A DNA stretch of 64,000 nucleotides from Bedellia somnulentella (Eukaryota > Arthropoda > Insecta > Lepidoptera > Bedelliidae). Location: assembly GCA_963576735.1 (NCBI GenBank), contig OY755176.1, positions 19,019,423 to 19,083,422 of the forward strand, read 5' to 3'. Shown here in pieces: positions 1 to 10,615 of this stretch. Both the position numbers and the translations under genes were made by a program. Position 1 is the stretch's first letter; each line of letters opens with the position of its first letter. The notes under the pieces are model-generated. The model did no database searches. It saw only the letters and a list, made by a program, of their open reading frames with translations, and was not told where the DNA came from.

Positions 1-596
1 ATAGAAGTTGTAAGCTCGAATGGCCGAAAAGGAATGAGGACATTCCTGCCTCAGGACGGCCGTCTGTTAGAAAATAGTCAAATTGTAACTTTAAACTGTC
101 TCGAAAACGAATTCAAATGAGCTATATTGGGTACAAAATCAATTAAATTATAAAATTAGTGGCCAGTTTCCGTTTAAAAAGAATGAATATAAATGTATTT
201 CAAAACTCTCGCTTCCGGCGCCACTTTCGCGTGTTTTTTGGTGTTAGGGAAGTGGCGGGGAAGGACGAAATGACAGCTGTCTTGAGGCAGGCGAAGCGGC
301 ATTGCTGGCATTCGTACTGAGTCTCTCAAACAAACCAGTCGTTACCATTAGCTTGAATATTATGTTATTGTTATTAACTTGTGATTTTGTAGAAGAAAAT
401 AAATAGCAGAACAATATTATTAAGTTTTATTTTAGAGTCGTTCCTAAAAGGTCAGTAATTTTAATAATAACGTCATATTTTTCCCAGTATTTCAGTAGGA
501 TTTACTTAAAAGTCTTTATGCATATAGCCTATGAATGAAGTACCATAGATAAAAATGCATTTCAATTTCTAGTAATATAAAATACGAATACATTTG
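1..596. other. Unassigned unique-looking sequence
   Basis: No gene or repeat recognised. A locally GC-richer patch at about 215-310 contains the palindrome GACAGCTGTC and could be a promoter or untranslated exon, but there is no ORF or splice pair to support that. Confidence 0.3.
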
Positions 597-957
597 ACCG
601 TGATAGCCCAGTGGGTAGAACACTCGGTTATCGTGCAAACGACTAGTGTTCAAATCCTAGGTCGGGCCTACACCAATTTGTCTTTTCTAAAGACATATGT
701 GCGGTTAATTTATCGTGGTTGTGAACGGTGAGGGAAAACATCGTGAGGAAACCCACATGGCTGAGTTGTACTTAGTCATGTGACAGTGTATTCGTACAAA
801 ACAGCGATAGGCCTGCCCCCTATCACGTGAGTACACTGTCCATGCAAAACGTGGGTACTCTGAACACCAGGTGACAAAGTCACGTGATGTTCAGAAGTAT
901 TAGTACCTCTGCCATCGGGGATATTCGGCGTGAACGTTTATGTTATGTTATGTTATT
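597..957 (+). repeat. SINE2 (tRNA-headed SINE), near full length
   Basis: The head has Pol III-like boxes: A box near TAGCCCAGTGGGTAG and B box near GTGTTCAAATCCTAG. The body runs through a conserved region ending CCTCTGCC..CGGGG..CGGCGTGAACG, followed by an ATGTT-type tail. It is one of about 17 copies or fragments in the window and serves as a reference copy. Confidence 0.8.
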
Positions 958-1237
958 TAGAAAGTAGTATAAATTGCGGGCGAAATAACTGTTAGTGCTG
1001 ACCTGTTTCGCCACACAAAGTCAGCGTCCCAGCGGCAAATGAAATATTCACGAGAGTTTTAGATGCTAATACAATCTAATGTAAATTCTATTTGGGAATG
1101 AACTAAAGACAAGTAAATTTATAAACATTTTAACTTTGCTGTCAGTAAAAGCTCAAGAAATTTAGTATACCATTTAGTATATTTCATTCTGTGGATTCTG
1201 CTGAGGCTACACTCACATGACCTTATTGATCTAATTG

Positions 1238-1455
1238 AACATACATACATATACTAACAGCTATAAATCCCTAGAAGGGGTAGCCAGAGCTAAGGAATTA
1301 GGAATTCCTCAGCCACTTTTGGAAGTTGCGTGGGGAAAAGATGGTAAAAATAAAGGTTGTTGGTGATGGGTCTCCAACCGCATCGCCCAAAAATTCCTTA
1401 AAAAGCCCCAATACGCTATTCGTTAAACGTTCGTATATACGTTAGTCGCCTCTTT
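1238..1455 (-). repeat. SINE1 copy, 5'-truncated
   Basis: The minus-strand 3' end is the CATA repeat followed by the complement of the AGCCGTGAG tail motif, then the CTCTGGCTACCCC-type motif and body. It stops before the CGGCTTAGAATAGCAC head. Confidence 0.7.
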
Positions 1456-1576
1456 GATCTATTTGTATTGACATATATACATACATATATATTTTACACC
1501 CCTTTTATTGAGAATAAATAGGGTAAACTTAAAGTAAAATAATTTCTCGAATCAGTCCAGTAGTTCCTAAGATTCG

Positions 1577-1961
1577 TAACATAAACATAAACGTTCACGC
1601 CGAATATCCCCGAAGGGGTTGGCAGAGGTGCTAATACTTCTGAACATCACGTGACTTTGTCACCTGGTGTTCAGAGTACCCACGTTTTGCATGGACAGTG
1701 TACTCACGTGATAGGGGGCAGGCCTATCGCCGTTTTGTACGAATACACTGTCACATGACTAAGTACAACTCAGCCATGTGGGTTTCCTCACGATGTTTTC
1801 CCTCACCGTTAACAACCATAATAACGTATGTCTTTAGAAAAGACAAATTGGTGTAGGCCCGACCCAGGATTTGAACACTAGTCGTTTGCACGATAAGCGA
1901 GTGTTCTACCCACTGGGCTATCACGGTTGCTGTGTTGCTGTGTATGCACGGTGGTTGTATC
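1577..1961 (-). repeat. SINE2 copy with 12-bp target duplication
   Basis: This is a near-complete minus-strand SINE2. CCTAAGATTCGT occurs at 1566-1577 and again at 1961-1972, so the insertion duplicated 12 bp. The right-hand duplicate lies about 34 bp beyond the tRNA-like head, so this copy carries extra 5' sequence upstream of the head. Confidence 0.8.
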
Positions 1962-2154
1962 ACCTAAGATTCGTGTTCATCATATTTGTTCATATTTATT
2001 CAGCTTCATTTATTTTAAAATGATTATGACATTAAAACACCATCATAACCGTGTTGGTTTTTTTGTAGTTTTTTTTATTTGCAAGAAAAAATGAAATGAT
2101 ATCAATACATAAAATAATTAAAAAGTGTAAATTTGGCCTGATAAAAAATACAAG

Positions 2155-2505
2155 CAACCGTGATAGCTGAAGGGGTGTAACACTGCTTATCGTGCAGAGG
2201 ATGTGGGTTCAAGTCTCAGGTCGGGCCATCACCAATTTGTCTTTTCTAAAGTCTTATGTGTGGTTAGTTTAACATGGTTTTTAACGATGAGACAACCCAC
2301 ATTGCTAAGTTGTACTTAGTCATGTGACATTGTATTCGTACAAAACGGCGATAGGCCTGCCTCTATCACTTGAGCACAGTACACTGTCCAAGATAAACGT
2401 GGGGCTCTGAACATTAGGTGACGATGTCACGAGAGTTACAGAATTATTATACCTCAGCCAACCCCTTCGGGAATATACGGCGTGAACGTTTTGGTTTGAG
2501 TTTGA
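2155..2505 (+). repeat. SINE2 copy (diverged)
   Basis: The head reads ACCGTGATAGCTGAAGGGG with a B box GGTTCAAGTCTC. Body and tail motif (ACCCCTTCGGGAATATACGG) are recognisable. Confidence 0.7.
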
Positions 2506-2561
2506 TAAAGAAATATTGAACTTTAACTTTTAGACAAATGCAAAAAGAAGTCATAAAATAC

Positions 2562-2808
2562 ATACATACATATACTCACGGCTATAGATCTCTTGAAGGA
2601 TCCAGAGCTAAGAAATTAAAAATTCCTCAGCCATATTTGGAAGTAACGTGAGAAAAAGATGGTTTTATAAAGGTTTTTGGTGATGGGTCTCCAGCTACGT
2701 CGATTAAAAAGCCCTTAAAAATCCCCAAAGCCGTTAGTCGCCTCATACGTACACCCACCGGAAGAAATGGGGTAGTGCTATTCTAAGCCGACACTACACA
2801 GCTTAGTT
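2562..2808 (-). repeat. SINE1 copy, full span
   Basis: It runs from the CATACATACATATACTCACGG tail at left to the complement of the CTGTGTAGTGTCGGC head at right. Confidence 0.75.
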
Positions 2809-2858
2809 AGTTAGAGTCATAAATTAATCTAATAAAAACTATACTTTTTCTTCTATTA

Positions 2859-3194
2859 CTAGTGGTTCACCCCAGCTTCGAACGGCCGATGATAAGTATT
2901 TGACACTGTTTACCCCCTACGATGATATATAGCCTTAGTTGCTTCTGAAATATTTGAGCTTATCATTAGGAAAGAATTTTTAAAATCGGTCAAATTGTTG
3001 CGGAGGCTTTTCTAATAAGAACACCGACATATAAACACACAAACAGATCTTCCCTCATTTTAATATTATAAAAAGTATCCTTTGTCCTTTCCCTGGTTCT
3101 AACCTACCACTCTATCAATTTTCAGCCAGATCAGTTCAGCCGTTCTTGAGTTGTAAATAGTGTAACTAACTCCACTTCCTTTTATATATAAAGA
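2859..3194 (-). mobile_element. Short non-autonomous Helitron
   Basis: On the minus strand the element starts TCTTTATATATAAAAGG at 3194 and ends CTAG at 2859. The flanking base before TC is A and the base after CTAG is T, the expected A^T insertion with no target duplication. The 3' end has the GAAGCTGGGGTGAACCACTAG motif family seen in the Helitron at 21082. No Rep/helicase coding is present. Confidence 0.65.
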
Positions 3195-3904
3195 TTATTA
3201 TAAAATAATAATCAAAACTGATCACCCGTGTATTGATTAGTTCTTCTTGGAACTGTAATTAAGATTGAAATATCGTATTATTCGGCGTCACTTCGTTCCA
3301 TTTCTCAACTGGTTTCCAAGAATTTTCTCGTCCGAGTAGAAATTCTAGACGACTTATTGGCTTCCTGTAGCTGGTAACAAGTCGGTAGTTATCTGGTTAC
3401 GAATGTTTTGCGATTGATAGTATTGTGTATGTGCATGTACCAATGGGAATAAATGGCGTGAGGATATACCCGTATATGGATGTTGCGGAAGTCAATAACA
3501 TTCTAAATTGACGTTGTCTTAACTAAAAATTCGTACTTGGCAAACAAAACTTTTTATTATACTTATACGAATTCAAATATAGATATTTTTAAATAATTTA
3601 CGTATTATTGGTCGAAAAAGCTAATATTGTTAACTAATTGCTGAAAATACAAAAATTTAATGATTGATCAATCACTGGAACAAAATATTTGGTAAAGTTA
3701 GGTAGATCTGTGTATAATATGTTCCTATTTATTTATTGGTAGACTTACGGTACAGATACATGATTTATAACAATGAGCATCATCCAAAAACATAGATTCA
3801 CCCAAAAGGTAATGGAGAGGGCTGTGTTAGGAAAAACTGAGTTCACTGACCTAGCTGATAATTATATTATAATATATGATAAACGATAATTACACGCGAA
3901 ATCG
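3195..3904. other. No gene seen
   Basis: AT-rich sequence with no recognised repeat or ORF. Confidence 0.3.
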
Positions 3905-4800
3905 ACCGGATGACGCAGTGTTAGTAGGCCACCTACAATGACCAACGACTTGACAAGGTGGAAGGACGCTAATAGATAAAGGTAAGACAGGACTGGAGGG
4001 CAATTCTCGCAAGTTCGATATCACTTCTATCATAGAAATTATATCAAGTGTTAAATGTCATGTGAAAAATATCACAAAGTGAACTATATTCCTATTGATA
4101 GATTGAAACTGTATTCTAGAAACCTGTACCTAAGAAGACCGAAATCAATGATCCAAGCGAATGAATTGAATGCAAGGTCAGTTTAACTGTCATCTTAGAT
4201 ATGAAAAGGTCTTCATATCTGTCAAAATTTACATATGTTTTGTTTTGTTTAAATGTTCCTTTAAGTGCACTTTGCCGGTCACTAGTAAAGTCTGAATTCC
4301 CAAATGGACCATCCGACAACCGAATTTAGTTTTGGAAATTTTATAATGGAAAAATAATATATTTTTTATATTTTAATAATATAATTAACGTTGATCCAAG
4401 TAGACATTCTTTACACCTTCTAAGACTATTTGATCTATGATCCATTTAATATATTAACCAACATTTTAATTTTCAATCTATATTCAAACAAAATTTTAAA
4501 ACAAAATGGTTACCGTTTGCACGACATCTTCAAATATCATCATATCGCCTGATCCTGACCACTCGATGTCACCCTTTGATATATATCATCATATCGACTG
4601 GTTTTGAATAGAAAAATATCGATCGGATGTAGGGAGAATAGCTCAAGTCAATATCGACCGCAAAATATCACAAAAGTGATAAATATCGAAAGTGATATAA
4701 TATCTACCGTGTGAGAATTGCCCTCCCGGTCTTTGCGGAGATCTTTGGCGAGACCTTTTTGCAGCAGTGGACGTCTATTGGGATGAGATAATAATGAAGG
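3905..4800 (+). pseudogene. Decayed LINE 3' end split by a MITE
   Basis: Left (3905-3994) and right (4727-4800) pieces join across the MITE to resemble the C-terminal tail of an RTE/R1-like LINE. The right piece carries the GCAGCAGTGGACGTCTATTG motif followed by GATGA-like sequence, a common lepidopteran LINE end. Both pieces are heavily mutated. Confidence 0.45.
3995..4726. mobile_element. MITE with GGAGGGCAATTCTC terminal inverted repeats
   Basis: The left end GGAGGGCAATTCTC at 3995 matches the reverse complement of the right end at 4713-4726. The interior is rich in GATAT and ATCAC repeats and has no ORF. No clean target duplication could be assigned, so the superfamily is open. Confidence 0.65.
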
Positions 4801-4837
4801 ACCTAAACGACACACATTTTTTCAATTAAATATAAGC

Positions 4838-5107
4838 AACCGTAATAGCTCGGTGGGTAGAACCCCGCTTATCGTGCCGACTATGAGGTTTCGAATCCCG
4901 GGTCCACCCTACAGCAATTTTCTTCGAAAATGTGGTTAATTGATCATGTTTATTAACGGTGAGGGAAAACATCGTGAGGAAACTCACTTGGCTAAGTTTT
5001 ACTTAGTCATGTGACAGTGTGTTTGTACACAATGGCGGAAGGCCTGCTCCCTATCACGTGAGTACACTTTCCAAGCAAAACATGGGTACTCTGAACACAA
5101 GGTGATA
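4838..5107 (+). repeat. SINE2 copy cut by SINE3
   Basis: The head is CAACCGTAATAGCTCGGTGGG. The body runs to CTGAACACAAGGTGATAAT, where a minus-strand SINE3 replaces the 3' end. Confidence 0.7.
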
Positions 5108-5232
5108 ATAATAAATAAAGGAAAGCAAAATTTCGACACAAGCGGGAATCGAACCCGCGACCCGACGCTCTGCCAATTGAGCCACCGTGTCAATGGCTGC
5201 CAGCGCGAAATTCTTCTATCCTTTATTTCTTT
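5108..5232 (-). repeat. SINE3 copy with deleted anticodon arm
   Basis: The tRNA-like part spans 5136-5192 and lacks the CTCGGGTATACGCC segment found in sister copies. Confidence 0.65.
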
Positions 5233-5303
5233 TACAGATTTAAGTACTGTTTGCGTTTCCTACCTCCGAATTATAACTAATTGCGGGTGCATCTACCCAG
5301 ATA

Positions 5304-5452
5304 ACTAGTTTACCGATCTCACCTTCCAAAGGTTGTCTGGAAGCTTTTAGCGATAAGACCGCCGATTGTACCTCACTGTAAACTGTATGATAATTTCTTT
5401 TGTAAATTTGTGTTTGATGTACAATAAAGAGTTATTCTATTCTTCTATTCTA
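5304..5452 (+). repeat. LINE/SINE 3' end with (TTCTA)n tail, copy 1
   Basis: It shares TCTCACCTTCCAAAGGTTGT, TTTTAGCGATAAGACCGCC and a GTACAATAAAGAGTTATTC polyadenylation-like end with copies at 28456 and 29253. The left half of the internal hairpin is deleted here. Confidence 0.6.
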
Positions 5453-5589
5453 TTATAATTCGGAAGGCCATTTGTCCATGTTTTCAGATAGAATGCAAAT
5501 GTTGAAAACGCCTAACTATCACATAATTTAAATCTTTTTGTTCATGAAAACCTCATGTGAGGATTATTACTAATAAATAAAGAATAAAT

Positions 5590-5715
5590 AAAGGAAAGAA
5601 AAGTTTTGACACAGGCGGGAATCGAACCCGCGACCTCGGGTATACGCCCCGACACTCTGCCAATTGAGCCACCGTGTCAATGGCTGCCAGCGCGAAATTC
5701 TTCTATCCTTTATTT
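5590..5715 (-). repeat. SINE3 copy with complete 71-nt tRNA-like domain
   Basis: The tRNA-like domain (5608-5678) folds as a full cloverleaf on the minus strand: a 7-bp acceptor stem (GACACGG with CTGTGTC in the family consensus, one wobble), D arm GCTC/GAGC, anticodon loop GCGTATA, T arm GCGGG-TTCGATT-CCCGC. The base before the anticodon is C rather than T, so it is not taken as a working tRNA. Confidence 0.7.
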
Positions 5716-5885
5716 CTTTTACACGTTTAAGTACTGTTTGCGTTTCCTATCTCCGAATTATAACTAATTCGGAAGGCCATTTGTCCATCTTTTCAGATAG
5801 AATGCAAATGTTGAAAATGTCTAACTATCACATAATTTAAATCTTTTTGTTCATGAAAACCTCATGCGAGGATTATTACTAATAA

Positions 5886-6262
5886 TAACATAACATAAAC
5901 GTTCACGCCGTTTATCCCCGAAGGGGTTGGCAGAGGTACTAATACTTCTGAAAATCACGTGACTTTGTCACCTGGTGTTCAGAGTACCCACGTTCTGCAT
6001 GGACAGTGTACTCACGTGATAGGGGGCAGGCCTATCGCCGTTTTGTACGAATACACTGTCACATGACTAAGTACAACTCAGCCATGTGGGTTTCCTCACG
6101 ATGTTTTCCCTCACCGTTAACAACCATGATAAATTACGACATGATAGTGCAGTGGGTAGAACACCCGCCCGAAAACAGAAGGGCGTGAGTTCCAATCCTG
6201 GGTCGGGCCTACACCAATTTGTCTTTTCTAAAGTCATATGTGTGGTTAATTTATCATGGTTT
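5886..6262. repeat. SINE2 snap-back: minus 3' half joined to plus 5' half
   Basis: Positions 5886-6135 are minus-strand SINE2 from tail to ACAACCATGATAAATTA. The sequence then switches to a plus-strand head (CGACATGATAGTGCAGTGGG) and runs to TTTATCATGG at 6262. Confidence 0.65.
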
Positions 6263-6404
6263 ATTACTAATAAATAAAGGAAAGAAAAATTTCGACACAG
6301 GCGGAAATCGAACCCGCGACCTCGGGTATACGCCCCGACGCTCTGCCAATTGAGCCACCGTGTCAATGGCTGCCAGCGCGAAATTCTTCTTTTTCTTTCC
6401 TTGC
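6262..6404 (-). repeat. SINE3 copy
   Basis: The complete tRNA-like domain occupies 6294-6364 on the minus strand, preceded (in plus coordinates) by AATAAATAAAGGAAAG. Confidence 0.65.
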
Positions 6405-6480
6405 TGCTCAGAAGTATTAGTACCCCTGTCAACCTCTTCGGGGATGTACGGCGTAAACGTTTGAGTTTTGAGTTGAGTAT
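6405..6480 (+). repeat. SINE2 3'-end fragment
   Basis: CAGAAGTATTAGTACCCC through CGGGGATGTACGGCG is the SINE2 3' module. The same fragment is duplicated at 7363-7440. Confidence 0.6.
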
Positions 6481-6737
6481 GAGACAATTTTTTCATTACT
6501 TGTCGGCCATCTTGGATGGAAATTCCACTTGGAATTAGAATGACGTTACACAGCTAACCAAGCATGGTGATCCAAACTACACGTGTATACACAATTTCAG
6601 GCCAATATCGGTTGAAGGTATCTGCTTCAAAATTGAGTTGCAAATTTCCAACATATTTGCTTTAACTGTGTTATGTGTATTTCCTAGTCAGAATATTGTG
6701 ATCAATGTGCATGTTGTGTTTGAAAAATGTTTTAAAA

Positions 6738-6915
6738 ATGTGGTTAATTGATCATGTTTATTAACGGTGAGGGAAAACACCGTGAGGAAACTCACTTGGC
6801 TAAGTTTTACTTAGCCTTGTGACAGTGTATTCGTACAAAATGGCGGAAGGCTGCTCCCTATCACGTGAGTACACTTTCCAAGCAAAACATGGGTACTCTG
6901 AACACTAGGTGATAA
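6738..6915 (+). repeat. SINE2 fragment, truncated both sides
   Basis: It begins AATGTGGTTAATTGATCATG and ends at the same GGTGATAATAATAAATAAAG junction as the copy at 4838-5107. Confidence 0.6.
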
Positions 6916-7060
6916 TAATAAATAAAGAATAAATAAAGGAAAGCAAAATGTCGACACAGGCGGGAATCGAACCCGCGACCTCGGGTATACGCCCCGACGC
7001 TCTGCCAATTGAGCCAACGTGTCAATGGCTGCCAGCGCGAAATTCTTCTATCCTTTATTT
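6916..7060 (-). repeat. SINE3 copy
   Basis: The tRNA-like domain is at 6953-7023 on the minus strand, 71 nt with B box GGTTCGATTCC. Confidence 0.65.
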
Positions 7061-7218
7061 CTTTTACACGTTTAAGTACTGTTTGCGTTTCCTACCTCCG
7101 AATTATAACTAATTCGGAACGCCATTTGTCCATCTTTTCAGATAGAATGCAAATGTTGAAAATGCCTAACTATCACATAATTTAAATCTTTTTGTTGATG
7201 AAAACCTAATGCGAGGAT

Positions 7219-7350
7219 TATTACTAATAAATAAAGGAAAGAAAAATTTCGACACAGGAGGGAATCGAACCCGCGACCTCGGGTATACGCCCCGCCGCTC
7301 TGCCAATTGAGCCACCGTGTCAATGGCTACAAGCGCGAAATTCTTCTTTT
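7219..7350 (-). repeat. SINE3 copy
   Basis: The tRNA-like domain is at 7251-7321 on the minus strand. It is the duplicated partner of the copy at 6262. Confidence 0.65.
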
Positions 7351-7362
7351 TGTTTCCTTGCT

Positions 7363-7440
7363 GCTCAGAAGTATTAGTACCCCTGTCAACCTCTTCGGGG
7401 ATATACGGCGTAAACGTTTGAGTTTTGAGTTGAGTATGAG
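7363..7440 (+). repeat. SINE2 3'-end fragment (duplicate of 6405-6480)
   Basis: Nearly identical to 6405-6480, including the downstream 250 bp, so it belongs to the local duplication. Confidence 0.6.
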
Positions 7441-7825
7441 ACAATTTTTTCATTACTTGTCGGCCATCTTGGATGGAAATTCCACTTGGAATTAGAATGA
7501 CGTCACACAGCTAACCAAGCATGGTGATCCAAACTACACGTGTATACACAATTTCAGGCCAATATCGGTTGAAGGTATCTGCTTCAAATTGAGTTGCAAA
7601 TTTCCAACATATTTGCTTTAACTGTGTTATGTGTATTTCCTAGTCAGAATATTGTGATCAATGTGCATGTTGTGGTTGAAAAATGTTTTATTATGTGCAA
7701 GTAAAATTGGAAATCGGGAATATTTTTGATAAAAATGATGCTAAAATATTTCGAGATTTCATGTTATTTTCTATACGTATGTTACCAAAGAGAGCTATGG
7801 TTATTTGTATAAACTTTGCTTACCT

Positions 7826-8058
7826 TGGCTATGTACTGTCGACTTAGAATAGCACTACCCATTTCTTCATATGGGTGTTCGTAAGAGGCGACTAAGGGTA
7901 ATAGGGCTTCAAAGTTATTTTTGGGCGATGAGGTTCGAGAAATATCACAACAACCTTTATTTACAATGATAAACCCACTCAACTTTAAACAATGGCAGAG
8001 TCATTTATAAGTCTGGTGGTTTCTCCTTCTATGGATTTATAGCCGTGAGGATATCCTC
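7826..8058 (+). repeat. SINE1 copy, diverged
   Basis: The head GTCGACTTAGAATAGCACTA, the middle TTTTTGGGCGATGAGG and the end GGATTTATAGCCGTGAGGAT are recognisable. Confidence 0.65.
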
Positions 8059-8190
8059 GTAAAGCAAAGTTAACCAACATTCATATGAATCTTTCTGTTT
8101 GACCTTAAATTTTCTGCCAAAAAAAAATTCTGAACACATAACTTACAAAAATATTGAACTATTTTTGTAATATAAATTAAACTTATTCAA

Positions 8191-8452
8191 TCAACCGCGA
8201 TAGCTCAATGGGTTATCTGGTATGGATAGTGACTCACGTGATAGGAGGCAGGCCCGTCGCCGTTTAGTACAGAAATATTGTCACATGAATAAGAACAACT
8301 TAAGTACCCTTACCGTTAACAACCATGATAAATTAACCATACATATGACTTTAGAAAAGACATATTGGTGTAGGCCCTACCCTGGATTGAAACTCACGCC
8401 TTTTTGTTTTCGGGCGGGTGTTCTACCCACTGGACTATCATGTCGCTGGAAC
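8191..8452. repeat. SINE2 snap-back: plus head joined to minus body
   Basis: A plus-strand head (AACCGCGATAGCTCAATGGG) of under 30 bp is followed directly by a minus-strand SINE2 body and head ending GGGTGTTCTACCCACTGG. Confidence 0.6.
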
Positions 8453-9047
8453 AGTGAAAGTGTTTGTATATTTGGGAAGTTTGTTTACCAGGGATGGAAA
8501 GTGTGATGAAGATATCGAGTGAAGAGTGAAAAGGGGTAATGCGGTAAATGGGGCACTGGATAGTCTAATGTCTAGCATGATGCTGTCCTCGTTCCTACGC
8601 TTATGTATGGCAGTGAATGTTGGGTGTAGCAGAAAAAGCATGAAAGTAAAGTGAATGCAGTAGAAATGAGATCCCTCAGAAAAGTTTGTAATGTAAGGTT
8701 ATGTGATCGTGTGAGGAATGATGTGATTCGTGAAAGGTGTGGTATAAATGATGATATTGTAAGAAAGATAGAAAAAGGAATGTTGAGATGGTTTGGGCAC
8801 ATAGAGAGGATGGATGACAGTAAATTGGTGAAAGAGATATATAGAGCCAATGTGAAAGGTTTGGATCAAATAGAAAATGTGCTCAAAAAGGCAGGTGTCC
8901 GCAGTATGAAGAAGAGAAGATCATGTATGAAAAGATTTATGGATGTAAATGAAGCCAGAGAGGTTTCCAGGATCTTACAAAGTGGGGATCGATAGTGTCT
9001 GCCTACCCCAAAGGGAACTAACGGCGTGAGAATATGTATGTATGTAT
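8452..9047 (+). pseudogene. RTE-clade LINE, 3' end of reverse transcriptase ORF
   Basis: Decayed C-terminal part of an RTE-type RT polyprotein. Recognisable pieces are an YLGSLFTRDGKCDEDIEWR-like stretch near 8475-8530, MRSLRKVCNVRLCDRVRNDV, RKIEKGMLRWFGHIERMDD, and a degraded end near AREVSRILQSGDR. It is interrupted by frameshifts and a stop near 8650 and lacks the endonuclease and RT core. The 3' end is TGCCTACCCCAAAGGGAACT, ACGGCGTGAGA and a TATGTATG tail, the module also found on SINE1 and SINE2. A 5'-truncated, dead insertion. Confidence 0.75.
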
Positions 9048-9883
9048 TAAAAATCTTTCAACCAGAATCAAAGACAAGAACGATATGTTAAATAACCATT
9101 TTATTCTCAAGTGAAAGTGAAGTTACAATAAAGAAAAACAAAACGTCTTAATAAGTAGCTAAGATAAAATATTTCTGGTTTTACAAGGCGTATTTTAGTA
9201 TACAGCTCCTTGGAACAAATAACAATTATTAATTTCAGCACCATTCTTGTTAAGCTATATCCGGAAAATTTCAATTGAAATTATAATTTTACAATCAAAC
9301 TTATTCGCTTGTTTTGAATATTGTAATTTGGCTGTTTCATTAATGTTTTGTGTTTCGGAGATAATATTTATGCAAACTATAAGAATTTCAAAATTAATTA
9401 ACTTATAATAAATATATTTTTGTATTATATTTTTTGGAAGATTGGTGGAAGAGGGTCGAAGTTTTTATTTCACGAAGCGAGGACGCTGACCATATTCACA
9501 GAGAACTACATGTATCAATGTATGTGTAAGCCTTTGTAAGATAAAAGAAGGAAGTACAGTTTGGTTATCTGTTATACTGCCCAGGGGTTAAATTTGAAAG
9601 TTTTGCGAACAATGATTTCATCCATTTTTCGCAAAACATAAGCATTGAACTTCAGAAAATGTATTCTATTAATAAAGAAATAAATCAGCTTGAAGATGAA
9701 CACGAAAAAACAATCTGTCTTTACAAGCTTTCTCTGCATTCGAAATGCAAAAACAATGGATGGTTCTGACATTATCTATTATAGCTTGTACGTATGACTA
9801 AATGAATTGAATCTAAAACAATTGATTTTGATGTTTTCTACTTCATTAATTATTCTTGTTATTTGTTATGTTTTGACGGGTTT
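9048..9883. other. No gene seen
   Basis: AT-rich, no recognised element; small ORFs only. Confidence 0.3.
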
Positions 9884-10104
9884 GTTTGGACGACCACGGA
9901 GAACACACTTGGACCAAATTGAGAGTGTGCTCAAAAAGGCTGGCGTCCGAAGTATGAAGAATAAAAGAGCATGTATGAAAAGATTGATGGATGTAAACGA
10001 AGCTAGAGAGGTTTGTCAGGATCGTACGAAGTGGCGATCAATAGTCTCTGCCTACCCCAATGGGAACTAATGGCGTGAGTATATGTATGTATGTATGTAT
10101 GTGG
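9884..10104 (+). pseudogene. RTE-clade LINE 3' fragment
   Basis: It encodes GRPRRTHLDQIESVLKKAG onward to CQDRTKWRSIVSAYPNG and a stop, then TGGCGTGAGTATATGTATG and a long TATG tail. This is a severely 5'-truncated RTE insertion; the last 60 codons are still open. Confidence 0.75.
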
Positions 10105-10504
10105 GTTTGAAAAGTTTCTTTCTTATTTCTGTTGTAATACGTATGTTCAGAGTAGCTTGTAGTCCTGTTTAATATATGTGACAAAAACTTGTTTATTTAT
10201 TTATTTATTTTCAACAATAAGCTCACAGCACAAGTATAATTCACAAGTATGAGATAATATTAACTTAACTTAGGCCAATTAAGACTTTTTATTTTTTGGT
10301 TGGTAATCATAATCAATTAAAACAATCAAGAAAAATTTGAGATCCGGGAAAATAAACATGGAATGTTACAATAAGACCCATTTACTTTGGGTCGAAAGTA
10401 TGAAAGGGAAGTTTAAGGACCTCCAACATAACATCTATTAGAATGTATTGATCAAGAAAACCTCATGTGGGGATTATTAAACAAAGGAAAGAAGAATATC
10501 GCAT
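10105..10504. other. No gene; LINE-tail-like (TTTA)n at 10190
   Basis: A TTTATTTATTTATTTATTTT run at about 10193-10211 followed by ACAATAAGCTCACAG resembles the reversed tail of a LINE. Nothing else was recognised. Confidence 0.3.
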
Positions 10505-10615
10505 CAGTAGTCACTTGACACTATAGCTCAATTGGCAGAGCGACCGGGGCGTTGACCGGGAGGTCGCGGGTTCGAGTCCTGCTGGTGTCGATAATAAATT
10601 TTCTTTCCTAAATAA
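10505..10615 (+). repeat. SINE3 copy, plus strand, diverged
   Basis: The tRNA-like domain at 10517-10589 starts GACACTATAGCTCAATTGGC, with B box GGTTCGAGTCC and closure GGTGTC. TTTTCTTTCCTAAATAAATT follows, as in other copies. Confidence 0.65.

Larger units (their letters stand above)
4800..7700. repeat. Mosaic of local duplications built from SINE2, SINE3 and LINE tails
   Basis: A segment of about 440-480 bp at about 6262-6737 recurs at 7219-7690 (offset about 957 bp). Another segment (CGGAAGGCCATTTGTCC onward) occurs near 5460, 5763 and 7110. SINE2-SINE3 junctions at about 5105 and 6915 are the same breakpoint, so the array arose by duplication rather than by independent insertions. Confidence 0.7.

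Noticed and set aside
5608..5678. Apparent tRNA gene (full cloverleaf, anticodon position GTA)
   Set aside because: Present in many copies with the same flanking body, and position 33 is C rather than T. It is the head of SINE3, not a working tRNA gene.
4800..7700. CRISPR-like array of regularly spaced repeats
   Set aside because: Units are SINE2/SINE3 segments with uneven spacing in a eukaryotic genome.
8651..8995. 114-codon ORF as a host gene
   Set aside because: It is the C-terminal part of an RTE reverse transcriptase, with lesions upstream and downstream.
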